Of a stretch of 64,000 nucleotides of DNA, positions 17,805-25,893 are shown piece by piece. A model generated the notes under the pieces. It ran no database searches. It saw nothing but the letters and a program-made list of their open reading frames with translations, and had not been told where the DNA came from. How positions within the stretch are numbered: position 1 is the stretch's first letter; each line of letters opens with the position of its first letter. The DNA comes from Pseudomonas viridiflava (GTDB lineage Bacteria; Pseudomonadota; Gammaproteobacteria; Pseudomonadales; Pseudomonadaceae): the NCBI RefSeq assembly GCF_900580865.1, contig NZ_UTBZ01000164.1, positions 186,001 through 250,000 of the forward strand, in the 5' to 3' direction. Made by a program: the position numbers and the translations under genes.

Positions 17805-18500
17805 ATGTCCAACCTGACCGTTCGCAACCGCACCGAACGCCTGCCGCTGGGGCTGCCGGACGCCTTTTTCGACCGAGATGCGCAAGTGCTGGCGCAGGAT
17901 CTGCTCGGCAAAGTCATTCGTCACCGGGTTGGCAATCTGTGGCTGAGCGCGCGGATCATCGAGACCGAAGCCTATTACTGCGCAGAAAAAGGCAGCCATG
18001 CCTCGTTGGGCTACACAGAAAAGCGTAAGGCTTTGTTTCTGGACGGTGGGCACATCTATATGTATTACGCCCGCGGTGGTGATTCGCTGAATTTCAGTGC
18101 GCAAGGGCCGGGCAACGCGGTACTGATCAAATCCGCTTATCCGTGGGTCGATGAAATCAGCGGGCCGGCGAGTCTGGCGCAGATGCTGCTGAACAATCCC
18201 GACGCACAGGGACGCGCGCGGCCTTCGCAAAAGCTCTGCGCCGGGCAAACCCTGTTGTGCAAAGCACTGGGATTGAAAGTGCCAGTGTGGGACGCCAAGC
18301 GTTTCGATCATGAGGTTCTTCTCGTCGAAGACACCGGGCCTGCACCTTCGCACATCATTCAAACCACACGCTTGGGCATTCCCCATGGCCGCGATGAACA
18401 TCTGATGTACCGCTTTGTCGACGCGACCTATGCGCAATGGTGCACGCGGAACCCGCTGCGCCGCGGTCAGGTCGAAGGCCGGGATTATTTTCTGCTGTAA
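17805..18500 (+). CDS. DNA-3-methyladenine glycosylase (AAG/MPG family)
   Basis: Base-excision repair enzyme that flips out and removes alkylated purines. The 231-residue product has the family core: a Glu-containing ARIIETEAYY segment (catalytic glutamate and flipping Tyr region), RGGDSLNF and KSAYPW. It belongs to the Mpg/AAG fold, not to the Tag or AlkA folds. A TTG three codons earlier is possible, but ATG 17805 is preferred. It is divergent from proA. Confidence 0.92.
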   Translation: MSNLTVRNRTERLPLGLPDAFFDRDAQVLAQDLLGKVIRHRVGNLWLSARIIETEAYYCAEKGSHASLGYTEKRKALFLDGGHIYMYYARGGDSLNFSAQGPGNAVLIKSAYPWVDEISGPASLAQMLLNNPDAQGRARPSQKLCAGQTLLCKALGLKVPVWDAKRFDHEVLLVEDTGPAPSHIIQTTRLGIPHGRDEHLMYRFVDATYAQWCTRNPLRRGQVEGRDYFLL

Positions 18501-18507
18501 ACACAAA

Positions 18508-18545
18508 CCTGTGCAGGAGCTGCCGAAGGCTGCGCCTACACAGGG
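18508..18545. repeat. REP-like imperfect inverted repeat
   Basis: CCTGTGCAGG and CCTACACAGG flank AGCTGCCGAAGGCTGCG. The parts AGGAGCTGC and CTTCGGCAGCT recur in the large repeat after holA (3201-3280), so both belong to the same intergenic family. Confidence 0.6.
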
Positions 18546-18572
18546 ATTATCAACGGTTTGGAGTTTTTCTGT

Positions 18573-19889
18573 ATGGGCCCATGGCTCGATAGCGTGACCG
18601 GCTGGCTGGCAGCCAATCCACAGTGGCTGGCTGCTGCGGTATTCATTGTTGCCTTTGTGGAATGCCTGGCGATTGCCGGTTTGATCGTGCCGGGTACCGT
18701 GCTGCTGTTCGCCGTCGCCGTTCTCGCCGGCAGCGGCGCACTGTCGTTGAGCGAAACGTTGCTGTTGGGTTTTCTCGGCGGGATTCTCGGCGACGCCGTT
18801 TCGTATTTCCTCGGCCGCCATTTCCACCAGAACATTCGGCGCCTGCCGGGGCTGCGCCATCATCCGGAATGGATGGCCGGCGCCGAGTCCTACTTCCAGC
18901 GCTACGGCATCGCCAGCCTGCTGGTCGGTCGCTTTATCGGGCCGTTGCGGCCGATGCTGCCGATGGTCGCCGGCATGTGCGACATGCCCTTCCCGCGTTT
19001 CGCCGCTGTCAGTCTGTTGGCCGCCGCCGGCTGGAGTCTGGCTTATCTGCTGCCGGGCTGGGCCACCGGCGCGGCCTTCCGCCTGCCATTGCCAGAAGGG
19101 TTCTGGCTGGAAGCCGGGATTGTCGCCGGCAGCATCGCCGTGATGGTCGGCCTCAGCGTGAACAGCAGCCTGCGCCGGCATCGCCGCGCGACGATCTGGA
19201 TCAGCAGCATGAGCCTGCTGATATTGATCGGCCTGTTCATCGGCTATCCGTACCTGACAGCACTCGATCAAGGCGTGATGACGCTGGTGCAGGAACATCG
19301 CCAACCGGTGCTGGATGAAATTGCGGTCACGCTGACCCTGATCGGCGAATTCCGCAACATGCTGCTGTTCAGTGTCTTGCTGACGGGTCTGTTGCTGCTG
19401 TGCCGGCAATGGCGTCAGGCGATCTTCGCCGGCGGTACGCTGCTGGTGACCGCACTGGCCAACACCGGAACGAAATACTTCTTCGCCCGGGTGCGCCCGG
19501 AAGTACTGACCGATCCGCTGACCACTTACAGCATGCCCAGCGGCCATGCGTCTGGTTCGTTCGCGCTGTTTCTGACCCTGGCCGTGCTGGCCGGCCGTGG
19601 CCAACCGCCACGCATGCGCCTGACCTGGTTGCTCATCGCCTGTATCCCGGCCCTTTCCATTGCACTGTCGCGCGTCTATCTGGGCGCTCACTGGCCGACC
19701 GATGTGTTGGCCGGCGCCATGCTCGCCGCTTGTGTCTGCGCCGCTGCCCTGTGGCTGAGTCAGCGCAAAACCCCGCTCAATCCCATGCCGTTCAAGATCT
19801 GGTGGTTGATCTTGCCGGCCATGTTGGCGCTGTTCGGCTTTTTTGTCCTGCGGCATCTGCCTCATACGCTGTTGCGTTACGCCTATTGA
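18573..19889 (+). CDS. DedA - PAP2 phosphatase fusion membrane protein
   Basis: Bifunctional inner-membrane protein of 438 residues. Residues 1 to about 200 are a DedA/SNARE-associated domain (LIVPGTVLLF, GDAVSYFLGR, RFIGPLRPMLPMVAG), a family linked to undecaprenyl-phosphate or lipid flipping. Residues about 215-420 are a PAP2 phosphatase with all three motifs: KYFFARVRP, PSGH and SRVYLGAHWPTD. The likely role is dephosphorylation plus recycling of a polyprenyl or phosphatidyl lipid. ATG 18573 is chosen because GGAG lies 9 bases upstream. Confidence 0.9.
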   Translation: MGPWLDSVTGWLAANPQWLAAAVFIVAFVECLAIAGLIVPGTVLLFAVAVLAGSGALSLSETLLLGFLGGILGDAVSYFLGRHFHQNIRRLPGLRHHPEWMAGAESYFQRYGIASLLVGRFIGPLRPMLPMVAGMCDMPFPRFAAVSLLAAAGWSLAYLLPGWATGAAFRLPLPEGFWLEAGIVAGSIAVMVGLSVNSSLRRHRRATIWISSMSLLILIGLFIGYPYLTALDQGVMTLVQEHRQPVLDEIAVTLTLIGEFRNMLLFSVLLTGLLLLCRQWRQAIFAGGTLLVTALANTGTKYFFARVRPEVLTDPLTTYSMPSGHASGSFALFLTLAVLAGRGQPPRMRLTWLLIACIPALSIALSRVYLGAHWPTDVLAGAMLAACVCAAALWLSQRKTPLNPMPFKIWWLILPAMLALFGFFVLRHLPHTLLRYAY

Positions 19890-20241
19890 ACGAGGCGATA
19901 TACAAGCCTTATTCCCATCGCGCTGCTCTTTTAGGAAATTTCCGACATGAGCAGCGCTGTTCTCTTATTAAAACTTCCATACCCACGGTAAAACTTCTTA
20001 TTTACCAAACCGTAACTTCCCACACTTCAAACTAAAAACAATAGAAGTTACACATCAAATTCAACCCCCCATAACAACGCCTTCCATAACTCGCAAAACC
20101 AGTTAGATTAACCCCACAACCTTTGAAACCCTTCGGCAAATTCTCGCCAATTAAAGTGAGACTGCCTGCACTCGCCTGCCAGACATTCAATTCAACTTGA
20201 GAAACGGGGGTTTCAATACATCAACTGATTTCGAGTACTCC
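19890..20241. other. AT-rich gap before the toxin-like block
   Basis: About 350 bases without a credible gene. It is visibly richer in A/T than either side and has long runs such as AAACTAAAAACAATAG. It holds the inverted repeat at 19920-19957. No convincing sigma-70 pair, hrp-box or tRNA is seen. The base composition marks the left border of the accessory block. Confidence 0.6.
19920..19957. terminator. Inverted repeat after the DedA-PAP2 gene
   Basis: GCGCTGCTC and GAGCAGCGC are perfect 9-bp arms 20 bases apart, with a second palindrome GGAAATTTCC in the loop, followed by TGTTCTCTTATT. It could end the upstream transcript or be a protein-binding dyad. Confidence 0.45.
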
Positions 20242-22260
20242 ATGAGTCCAAAGATACCGCGCAAACCACCTCAGCCCTCAACGCAACAACCAGAACCGAA
20301 CACATTCCCGCCCCTGCGAACCGACCCTCCCTTCGCTACAGGCGGGCCTTCCATTTTCCGCCTGCCGGGCTTGCCAAGTGGCGAGGACGGCGTCCACTCC
20401 GCAGGCCTTCGTCCGATCCTGAATGACACTCCGCCTGCCGTGGTTATCCAACCCATGCCGTCGACAGGTTCTGCCCGCCTCTCAAGCGATAATTCGCCCG
20501 ACACCTACTGGCTGCGCGACGATTTCCTGCGCGGCATGAAACCGGCGGAGGATGACGGTTTTCGCTGGATCGTCGGGCGCCAGTTTGTCGACGTCGAACA
20601 CGAAGGAGGCTTGCGCACCACCCATGTCGGCCAGGATCGCGACGGGGTTTATCGCTGCAAGCTGGTCACCGAGCGAGTAGCGTCAGGGCCAGCGGTTTAC
20701 CGGAATGAAGGCCGATTGACCTGGCGCCTGACGGAACATCCGGCGCCCACCATGGCCTCGACAAAACGCCCTGCGCCGCCCCCCGAATCCGTTCCTGTCG
20801 CGAAACGGCTCCGAGCCGCTCCCCTCGATTGGGATCTGTACCAACCCTCACACCGTTCGCCGGACTCCCAAGGCTATTACGAAGTGGCACCTTCATTCGG
20901 GCTGAACAGCGCGATCACGCAATTTGCCTTCCTGGCCCCCATCGGCCAGTGGATCCCGGTTGATCCACCGGCCGGCGGTTTCGGTGCCCAGCCCACGCAC
21001 TTGAAGCACTGGACCGATCACGAGATCTGGCAGTTGTATGGCATTCATGGCCAGGATCTCTTGCGCTTTCGAGCCGAGGCCCAAACCAGTGGCAAGCCCC
21101 CGCAGTGGGTGGAGCCCATAGTCACTAATCCGCACAGCGACCTGCTGCGCGATACTTTGCGCTGGCTGCACCCGGCCATGAACCTTACCCAGCGCGAGGC
21201 ATTCCTGCAGTCCTACAACCTGCTGCCCAGCCAGCTGACCCGTTTGCAACAGGACCTGAAGACCGAACTGCAAATCCCGCAATGGGCGCAAGCACACAAA
21301 CGCTTGATCGACGACATCGACAATCCGCAGCGCCTCGAGCAAATGAGCCGGGACGCCATCAAGGAACTCAACCTCAAGCGCGATGCCCGGCATGACTGGT
21401 ACAGCCTCGAAACCAGCATGACTGCGCCAGTACGCGAAGCGCTGCTGAGTAAACTTGGCTATCTGCGCAACAAGAACAATTGCCTGTACCGCACGGACAT
21501 TCCGGCGTTATTTCGTGGCGACGACCGCACACCGTTCGAACTCGCCAGCGACGGCTTCATGCTGCCGCGATACAAGCACAAACCGGGTGCCACCACGCAT
21601 AAGCCGATGAGCGCGACCTTCAGCCTCAAAGAGGGACAGATGTACGCAAGCGCGCCTGATCCCGAGTACCTGCGCTTCAACAGCCAGACCAACAGACACC
21701 CGGGGCAAGATGCTGACAATAGTGCCTCGGGCAGCGATGCCAGTGACACAGAAAGCACCACTTCATCCGGATGGTCCGATGCCGCAAGCCCGGTGCCGTG
21801 GGACCCCGATCGCCACTATGAATCAAGCCGCACACGCCAGCAGGAAATGTTCCTGTATGTCTTGGATACCCGCCACCTGGAGGTGGTGCCTCATGAAGAA
21901 AACATGAGTTTCAATTCAGCGGCCCGCGACACGCCCCCCACCTGGTTTCCCGACGATGACTTCGAAGGGCTGATATCGGTCAGCCGCAGCGGACTGGATG
22001 CCGAGCGTATCTGGCTGCTCAATTCTGACCTGACCAAAGCGGTAAAAATCGACGACATAAACGTGCAGGCAGGTGCAAGCGCCGAGCGCATCAAAGATGC
22101 CACCCATGCCGGACATCAGAACAAACTCGAGTACGACCAGTTGATCGATAAGGCCGAAGCCGCCGGCAAGCCCGTGCTCAGGCTATCGGGCAACGGCGAG
22201 GAATTTGCCTACGACATCAACTGGCCCGAGGCAGCGCCGCCAACGACTCAACCTCAGTGA
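20242..22260 (+). CDS. Putative ADP-ribosyltransferase toxin-like protein A
   Basis: Not a gene I can name. The 672-residue product has no signal peptide. Order seen: a Pro/Ser-rich disordered N-terminus (1-85), a small module with VGRQFVDVEHEG and ASGPAVYR (about 95-165), an NLS-like segment with two basic clusters (KR 175-176, KRLR 188-191), a helical region (about 225-410), then a cholera-toxin-like ART region. The ART motifs are LYRTD (Arg 417), PMSATFSL (457-459, in place of STS), FLYVLDTR (537-544) and DFEGLISVSRSGLDAERIW (Glu 575). A Ser/Asp-rich insert (489-516) sits inside the fold. The second glutamate of an ExE pair is not evident. ATG 20242 has a weak ribosome site; a TTG at 20197 is the alternative. 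Paralogues lie at 25894 and 27933. Confidence 0.75.
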   Translation: MSPKIPRKPPQPSTQQPEPNTFPPLRTDPPFATGGPSIFRLPGLPSGEDGVHSAGLRPILNDTPPAVVIQPMPSTGSARLSSDNSPDTYWLRDDFLRGMKPAEDDGFRWIVGRQFVDVEHEGGLRTTHVGQDRDGVYRCKLVTERVASGPAVYRNEGRLTWRLTEHPAPTMASTKRPAPPPESVPVAKRLRAAPLDWDLYQPSHRSPDSQGYYEVAPSFGLNSAITQFAFLAPIGQWIPVDPPAGGFGAQPTHLKHWTDHEIWQLYGIHGQDLLRFRAEAQTSGKPPQWVEPIVTNPHSDLLRDTLRWLHPAMNLTQREAFLQSYNLLPSQLTRLQQDLKTELQIPQWAQAHKRLIDDIDNPQRLEQMSRDAIKELNLKRDARHDWYSLETSMTAPVREALLSKLGYLRNKNNCLYRTDIPALFRGDDRTPFELASDGFMLPRYKHKPGATTHKPMSATFSLKEGQMYASAPDPEYLRFNSQTNRHPGQDADNSASGSDASDTESTTSSGWSDAASPVPWDPDRHYESSRTRQQEMFLYVLDTRHLEVVPHEENMSFNSAARDTPPTWFPDDDFEGLISVSRSGLDAERIWLLNSDLTKAVKIDDINVQAGASAERIKDATHAGHQNKLEYDQLIDKAEAAGKPVLRLSGNGEEFAYDINWPEAAPPTTQPQ

Positions 22261-22309
22261 CACACCGGTAGGGACACCGGCCATGCGTTTTCATTAAAGG
22301 ATTAATGAC

Positions 22310-25300
22310 ATGTCAAAACTTATCGCTCCGCCTTTGCAAATACCCGATATCAGCCCCATCCAGGTCATTCCCCTCAGCGCCTCGTCCAACCCTCATGCAC
22401 CGCAGGCGGGCACGCTCAACAGCGCAATACCGGCAGGCGATGCTGACGCCTCCTATCGACGCACGCTGAAATCCCTCGACAAACATTTCGGCCCGCTGCG
22501 CATCGGCGAAATGCTCACCAGCCGCGTCGAACTCCAGGCTTTGGGTGCGACCGTGCATGGCCAGCCCATCAGCCCGGCGAATGCCGGCATGCAACGCGTG
22601 GATCAAAGCTTTCTCGACGGGCTCAATTTCGATGCAGACCGGGTGCAGGCACGCTTGATGTCCGTGGACACTCCCGACAGCAATGTGGCGGCGATGCTGT
22701 TCTATGAAATCGCCTGCAAGCGTTCGGTCGACGCCGGGGCGCTGTTCGTCGCCGATACAACCATCGCCTCCGGCAGTGCCGTGGATCGCCTGAATCAGTT
22801 GGGCAAGGCTGCGCAAAAACTGGATATCCATCGCGCCGACGCGCTGGAAAATGCGCCGGGCTGGGTCAGCAAAAACAAAAGCTACTTGATGAGCGGCGCC
22901 GGCGTCGGCATGCAGGCATTCGGCATCTACAGCGGCTACAAAGCGATGATTGATGCGATCAAGCAGGGCGACACGCTGGAGGCGGTTTTCCAGGGCGGCT
23001 CGATCGCCGCCGAATTCGGCTCGTTGATCATCGAACGGGGGCTGACCAAGACCGGTGAAGCCATGCTCAGGAATGGCGGGAGCGCGCTGAAGTATTTCCC
23101 GCTGACGTCGGTGGGCAAATACATGAGTCGCGGTGCCGGGATGTTTGCCAGCGCAATCACCCTGCCCTTCGACATCGCCGATGCCATCAAGTCGTTCAAT
23201 GCCGCCGCGGCGGCGAAGGGCAAAGAGGCTCAGGATCACTACGTCAGTGGCGGTCTGAGCGTAGCGGGGGCGGGCATCAGCCTGGTGCTGGGCGTTGCCG
23301 CGCTGGCTGGTTTTGGCAGCGTCGCCGGCCCGGTCGGGCTCGTCGCTGCCGGATTGCTCATCGCCGCTTCGATGATCTATCAGGCTGCCAGAGTGGTGGA
23401 CGACATCGATGACTACATCGAACTGACCTTTGAAGAACGCCTGCGCTCGGGCTGGTTCGCCTTCACCAACAAGGAACTGGACCAGGACGTACTGGATCGC
23501 TTCAAGCTTTCCAAGGGCTATCGAGACCACCAGCAGCAGCTCGAATTGTCGGCCAAGGACATGCTCGAGGGTGCCTACAAACACTCCATCGAACACGTGA
23601 TCAACGGTGCCTTTGAGGTTGAATTGAAGCCTGTTGAAATCTGGCGTTACCAATGGGACGAGAGCGCCGGCCAACAGCCGTTCAAGCTCGACAACCAGGC
23701 AGTCGTTGTCGCGGGTGACGACGTGATCGATGCCGCCAACGGCCTGCCCGCCAACATGAAAGGCAAAGTATCGGGCAGTTCCGGTGACGACAAAGGCATT
23801 CTCTGGCGCCTGGGCGACGGCAACGATCGGGTCATCGGCGTCCGGGACAAGCCCAATCTGTTCACCTATCGCACGGACCACAAGGCACTGACGGGGGGCG
23901 ACCGGAACGATGCTTTTTATCAGGACATCACCGAGCAGGAATTGAACCGCATCAGCAAACCGGCGCACCTCAATGTGCTGGATGGCGGCGCGGGTTCCGA
24001 CACACTGGCCTTCGAAGGCAGCCGCCCACTCAGCGACACCCGCCACGTTGGCCACGACATCAATCTGCACAGCGGCCGAGTGGCGCTGCGAGGTCTTGAT
24101 CCTGCCGTGAATGACGTTGAGGTCGCGCAACTCACTTCGATCGAAAACGTCTCGACACTGCGCAAGGGCACCAGCCGCGTCAGCGGAAACGATGAGGCCA
24201 ATCAGATTTCCGCCTATGGTTACGACCGTATCAACGCCGGCGGCGGCGACGATACGATTGCCCTCTACGGACTGGACTGTCGGGTGGAAGGCGGCAGCGG
24301 CGCAGATCGTTTTTACATCGCCAGCAGCAACGCTCGCACGACCATTGACGAGGACGATGAAGCGTCGAGCCTGATCGAATTCGGCTGGCCGGCAGACGTC
24401 ATTCAGCGCTGGCAGATCGTCGGTACTTCGCTGGTGGTCAATTCATTGCGCGGCGAGGATGGCAACGACCCCGAACACGTACTCACGCTGGAAAATGTCT
24501 ACCAGTGGATCGATGGCAAACGTCAGCTGAAAAATGATCGATTCCGCTTCAAGACCCAAGATGGATACGAGCTGCTGGTTCAGCTACCCCAGCAGCCAGG
24601 TGAGGCAACGCAACTGGATGTCATGCCCGCGGTGGTCGTCATTGGCCAGCCGGCAGCCGCGGCGCAAATCGTCAACGACGGCACGGTCGAGATCGCCGAA
24701 CAGGGCTTGAAGCGCCACTTCGTTTCTCGCACCGACCGTCCAGTGACATTCGTTGCCCGGCGCGATACTTCCGAAACGTCCCGCAGTGTTTATCTGGAGT
24801 TCGACAGCGCTGAAATCATCGACGTGCAAGTCAGCTATGAAGTGCAAGTGCGCAAAGGCATCTCGGGCACTACCCACTTGTATTACTCAGACTTCACCCT
24901 GTCGGTCAGCCTGCCGTCGAAAGTCGTGATGTTCAAAGGCGTCGTTCAGCCCATCGTGGCGGCGACCGGTTACAGCGGCAGAAACAGCCTGAAAGTCACC
25001 ACGCCTCGCCTGCAGCAAAACGTTGTGCTGATCATGCAGGACCAGGTTTCATACCGGCTGCAGATTCCCACACTGGATTATGAAGACGATGTGAAAAACC
25101 CCGGTCTCCGCGAACGCAGCACCCGCAGTTGCCTCAAACAACTCAATGGCAATTATCGGTTCGTCAGACCGTTGGCCAGCGTGAAGCCGTTGATCACCGC
25201 AGAACCCAGCCGCATCACGATCAACACGGGCTCGCACACAGGCATTTATGTGCTCGAAGGCCAGAGTTCGACTTACGACGTCCACCTTGCCAGCAACACC

Positions 25301-25786
25301 ATCGTTCGCCTTTCGACTCCAGGCGCTGCGGCCAAAATCGCCGATGCTTCGACCTGGACTCTGTATACCCACACGCTGAAGGAAACCGTCACCCGCGCGG
25401 ACATACAACTGGACGGCAACCGCTTGCACATCGCCAGTGTCACGATTGAATTGCCCGATATCGAGGACGACGTCCCGGTGGAGTCCATCAACGTGGCCAC
25501 TTCGGCCGGCAATATTTATGAGGTTTCCCTGCTGTTTGAGGTTCTGCAGCTTTACCTCATTGATGCGCGTGGCTACGCCAGCGCCGAAGCGCTGCTGGCC
25601 GAAATCGATGCGCATCAGCAACGAAACGAACTGGCGGCCAGGGTTCATTTAACCCACATCGGCGTCAAAGCAGGAACCATCGGCACGGTGGTTTACAACT
25701 CAGTGCGCAAATACTGGGGCCTGGATAGCGATCCACAGGCGCGAATCAAACCCGAAGAGCTGTTTTTTTCAAGCAACAACAGCTGA
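22310..25786 (+). CDS. Large pore-forming/RTX-repeat protein
   Basis: A 1158-residue protein 49 bases after protein A, with AAGGA 9 bases before the ATG. Residues about 190-295 and 310-362 are Gly/Ala-rich hydrophobic stretches (SGAGVGMQAFGIYSG, GGSIAAEFGSLI, LSVAGAGISLVLGVAAL), resembling the TcdA/TcdB-type pore-forming region found in Mcf/FitD-like toxins. Residues about 500-670 hold RTX-like calcium repeats (LGDGNDRVIG, LDGGAGSDTLAF, INAGGGDDTIAL, VEGGSGADRF). The last ~450 residues look beta-rich and unassigned. No signal peptide and no classic type I secretion tail are seen. It is probably a secreted or translocating component partnered with the flanking ART-like proteins. The pore-domain assignment is by resemblance only. 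Confidence 0.7.
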   Translation: MSKLIAPPLQIPDISPIQVIPLSASSNPHAPQAGTLNSAIPAGDADASYRRTLKSLDKHFGPLRIGEMLTSRVELQALGATVHGQPISPANAGMQRVDQSFLDGLNFDADRVQARLMSVDTPDSNVAAMLFYEIACKRSVDAGALFVADTTIASGSAVDRLNQLGKAAQKLDIHRADALENAPGWVSKNKSYLMSGAGVGMQAFGIYSGYKAMIDAIKQGDTLEAVFQGGSIAAEFGSLIIERGLTKTGEAMLRNGGSALKYFPLTSVGKYMSRGAGMFASAITLPFDIADAIKSFNAAAAAKGKEAQDHYVSGGLSVAGAGISLVLGVAALAGFGSVAGPVGLVAAGLLIAASMIYQAARVVDDIDDYIELTFEERLRSGWFAFTNKELDQDVLDRFKLSKGYRDHQQQLELSAKDMLEGAYKHSIEHVINGAFEVELKPVEIWRYQWDESAGQQPFKLDNQAVVVAGDDVIDAANGLPANMKGKVSGSSGDDKGILWRLGDGNDRVIGVRDKPNLFTYRTDHKALTGGDRNDAFYQDITEQELNRISKPAHLNVLDGGAGSDTLAFEGSRPLSDTRHVGHDINLHSGRVALRGLDPAVNDVEVAQLTSIENVSTLRKGTSRVSGNDEANQISAYGYDRINAGGGDDTIALYGLDCRVEGGSGADRFYIASSNARTTIDEDDEASSLIEFGWPADVIQRWQIVGTSLVVNSLRGEDGNDPEHVLTLENVYQWIDGKRQLKNDRFRFKTQDGYELLVQLPQQPGEATQLDVMPAVVVIGQPAAAAQIVNDGTVEIAEQGLKRHFVSRTDRPVTFVARRDTSETSRSVYLEFDSAEIIDVQVSYEVQVRKGISGTTHLYYSDFTLSVSLPSKVVMFKGVVQPIVAATGYSGRNSLKVTTPRLQQNVVLIMQDQVSYRLQIPTLDYEDDVKNPGLRERSTRSCLKQLNGNYRFVRPLASVKPLITAEPSRITINTGSHTGIYVLEGQSSTYDVHLASNTIVRLSTPGAAAKIADASTWTLYTHTLKETVTRADIQLDGNRLHIASVTIELPDIEDDVPVESINVATSAGNIYEVSLLFEVLQLYLIDARGYASAEALLAEIDAHQQRNELAARVHLTHIGVKAGTIGTVVYNSVRKYWGLDSDPQARIKPEELFFSSNNS

Positions 25787-25834
25787 CCGTGCTACCCGGT
25801 TTCATCGACGTGCCGGTGTGGATCTGACGTCCAC

Positions 25835-25893
25835 ACGGGTACCTGCTTACTTCAGCCTACGGACAGGCTGACTCGCAAAAACGGAGTTTATGC
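25835..25893 (+). promoter_or_regulatory. Leader of protein B gene, duplicated before protein C
   Basis: TTCAGCCTACGGACAGGCTG forms a hairpin (CAGCCT/AGGCTG, loop ACGGAC), followed by GGAG 8 bases from the ATG. The same leader, slightly diverged (CAGCC/GGCTG), precedes the next paralogue at 27890-27932, so the duplicated unit includes the 5' untranslated region. Confidence 0.6.

Noticed and set aside
17769..19865. 698-codon minus-strand frame across the glycosylase and DedA-PAP2 genes
   Set aside because: Extremely Gln/Arg-rich and spans two recognised genes on the other strand.
20041..20241. Possible hrp-box (type III secretion promoter) before protein A
   Set aside because: A CCACAAC is present but no GGAACC at the right distance.
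22313..24130. 605-codon frame antisense to the pore/RTX gene
   Set aside because: Composition (His/Gln/Arg-rich, no domains) is that of an antisense shadow; the sense frame has clear motifs.
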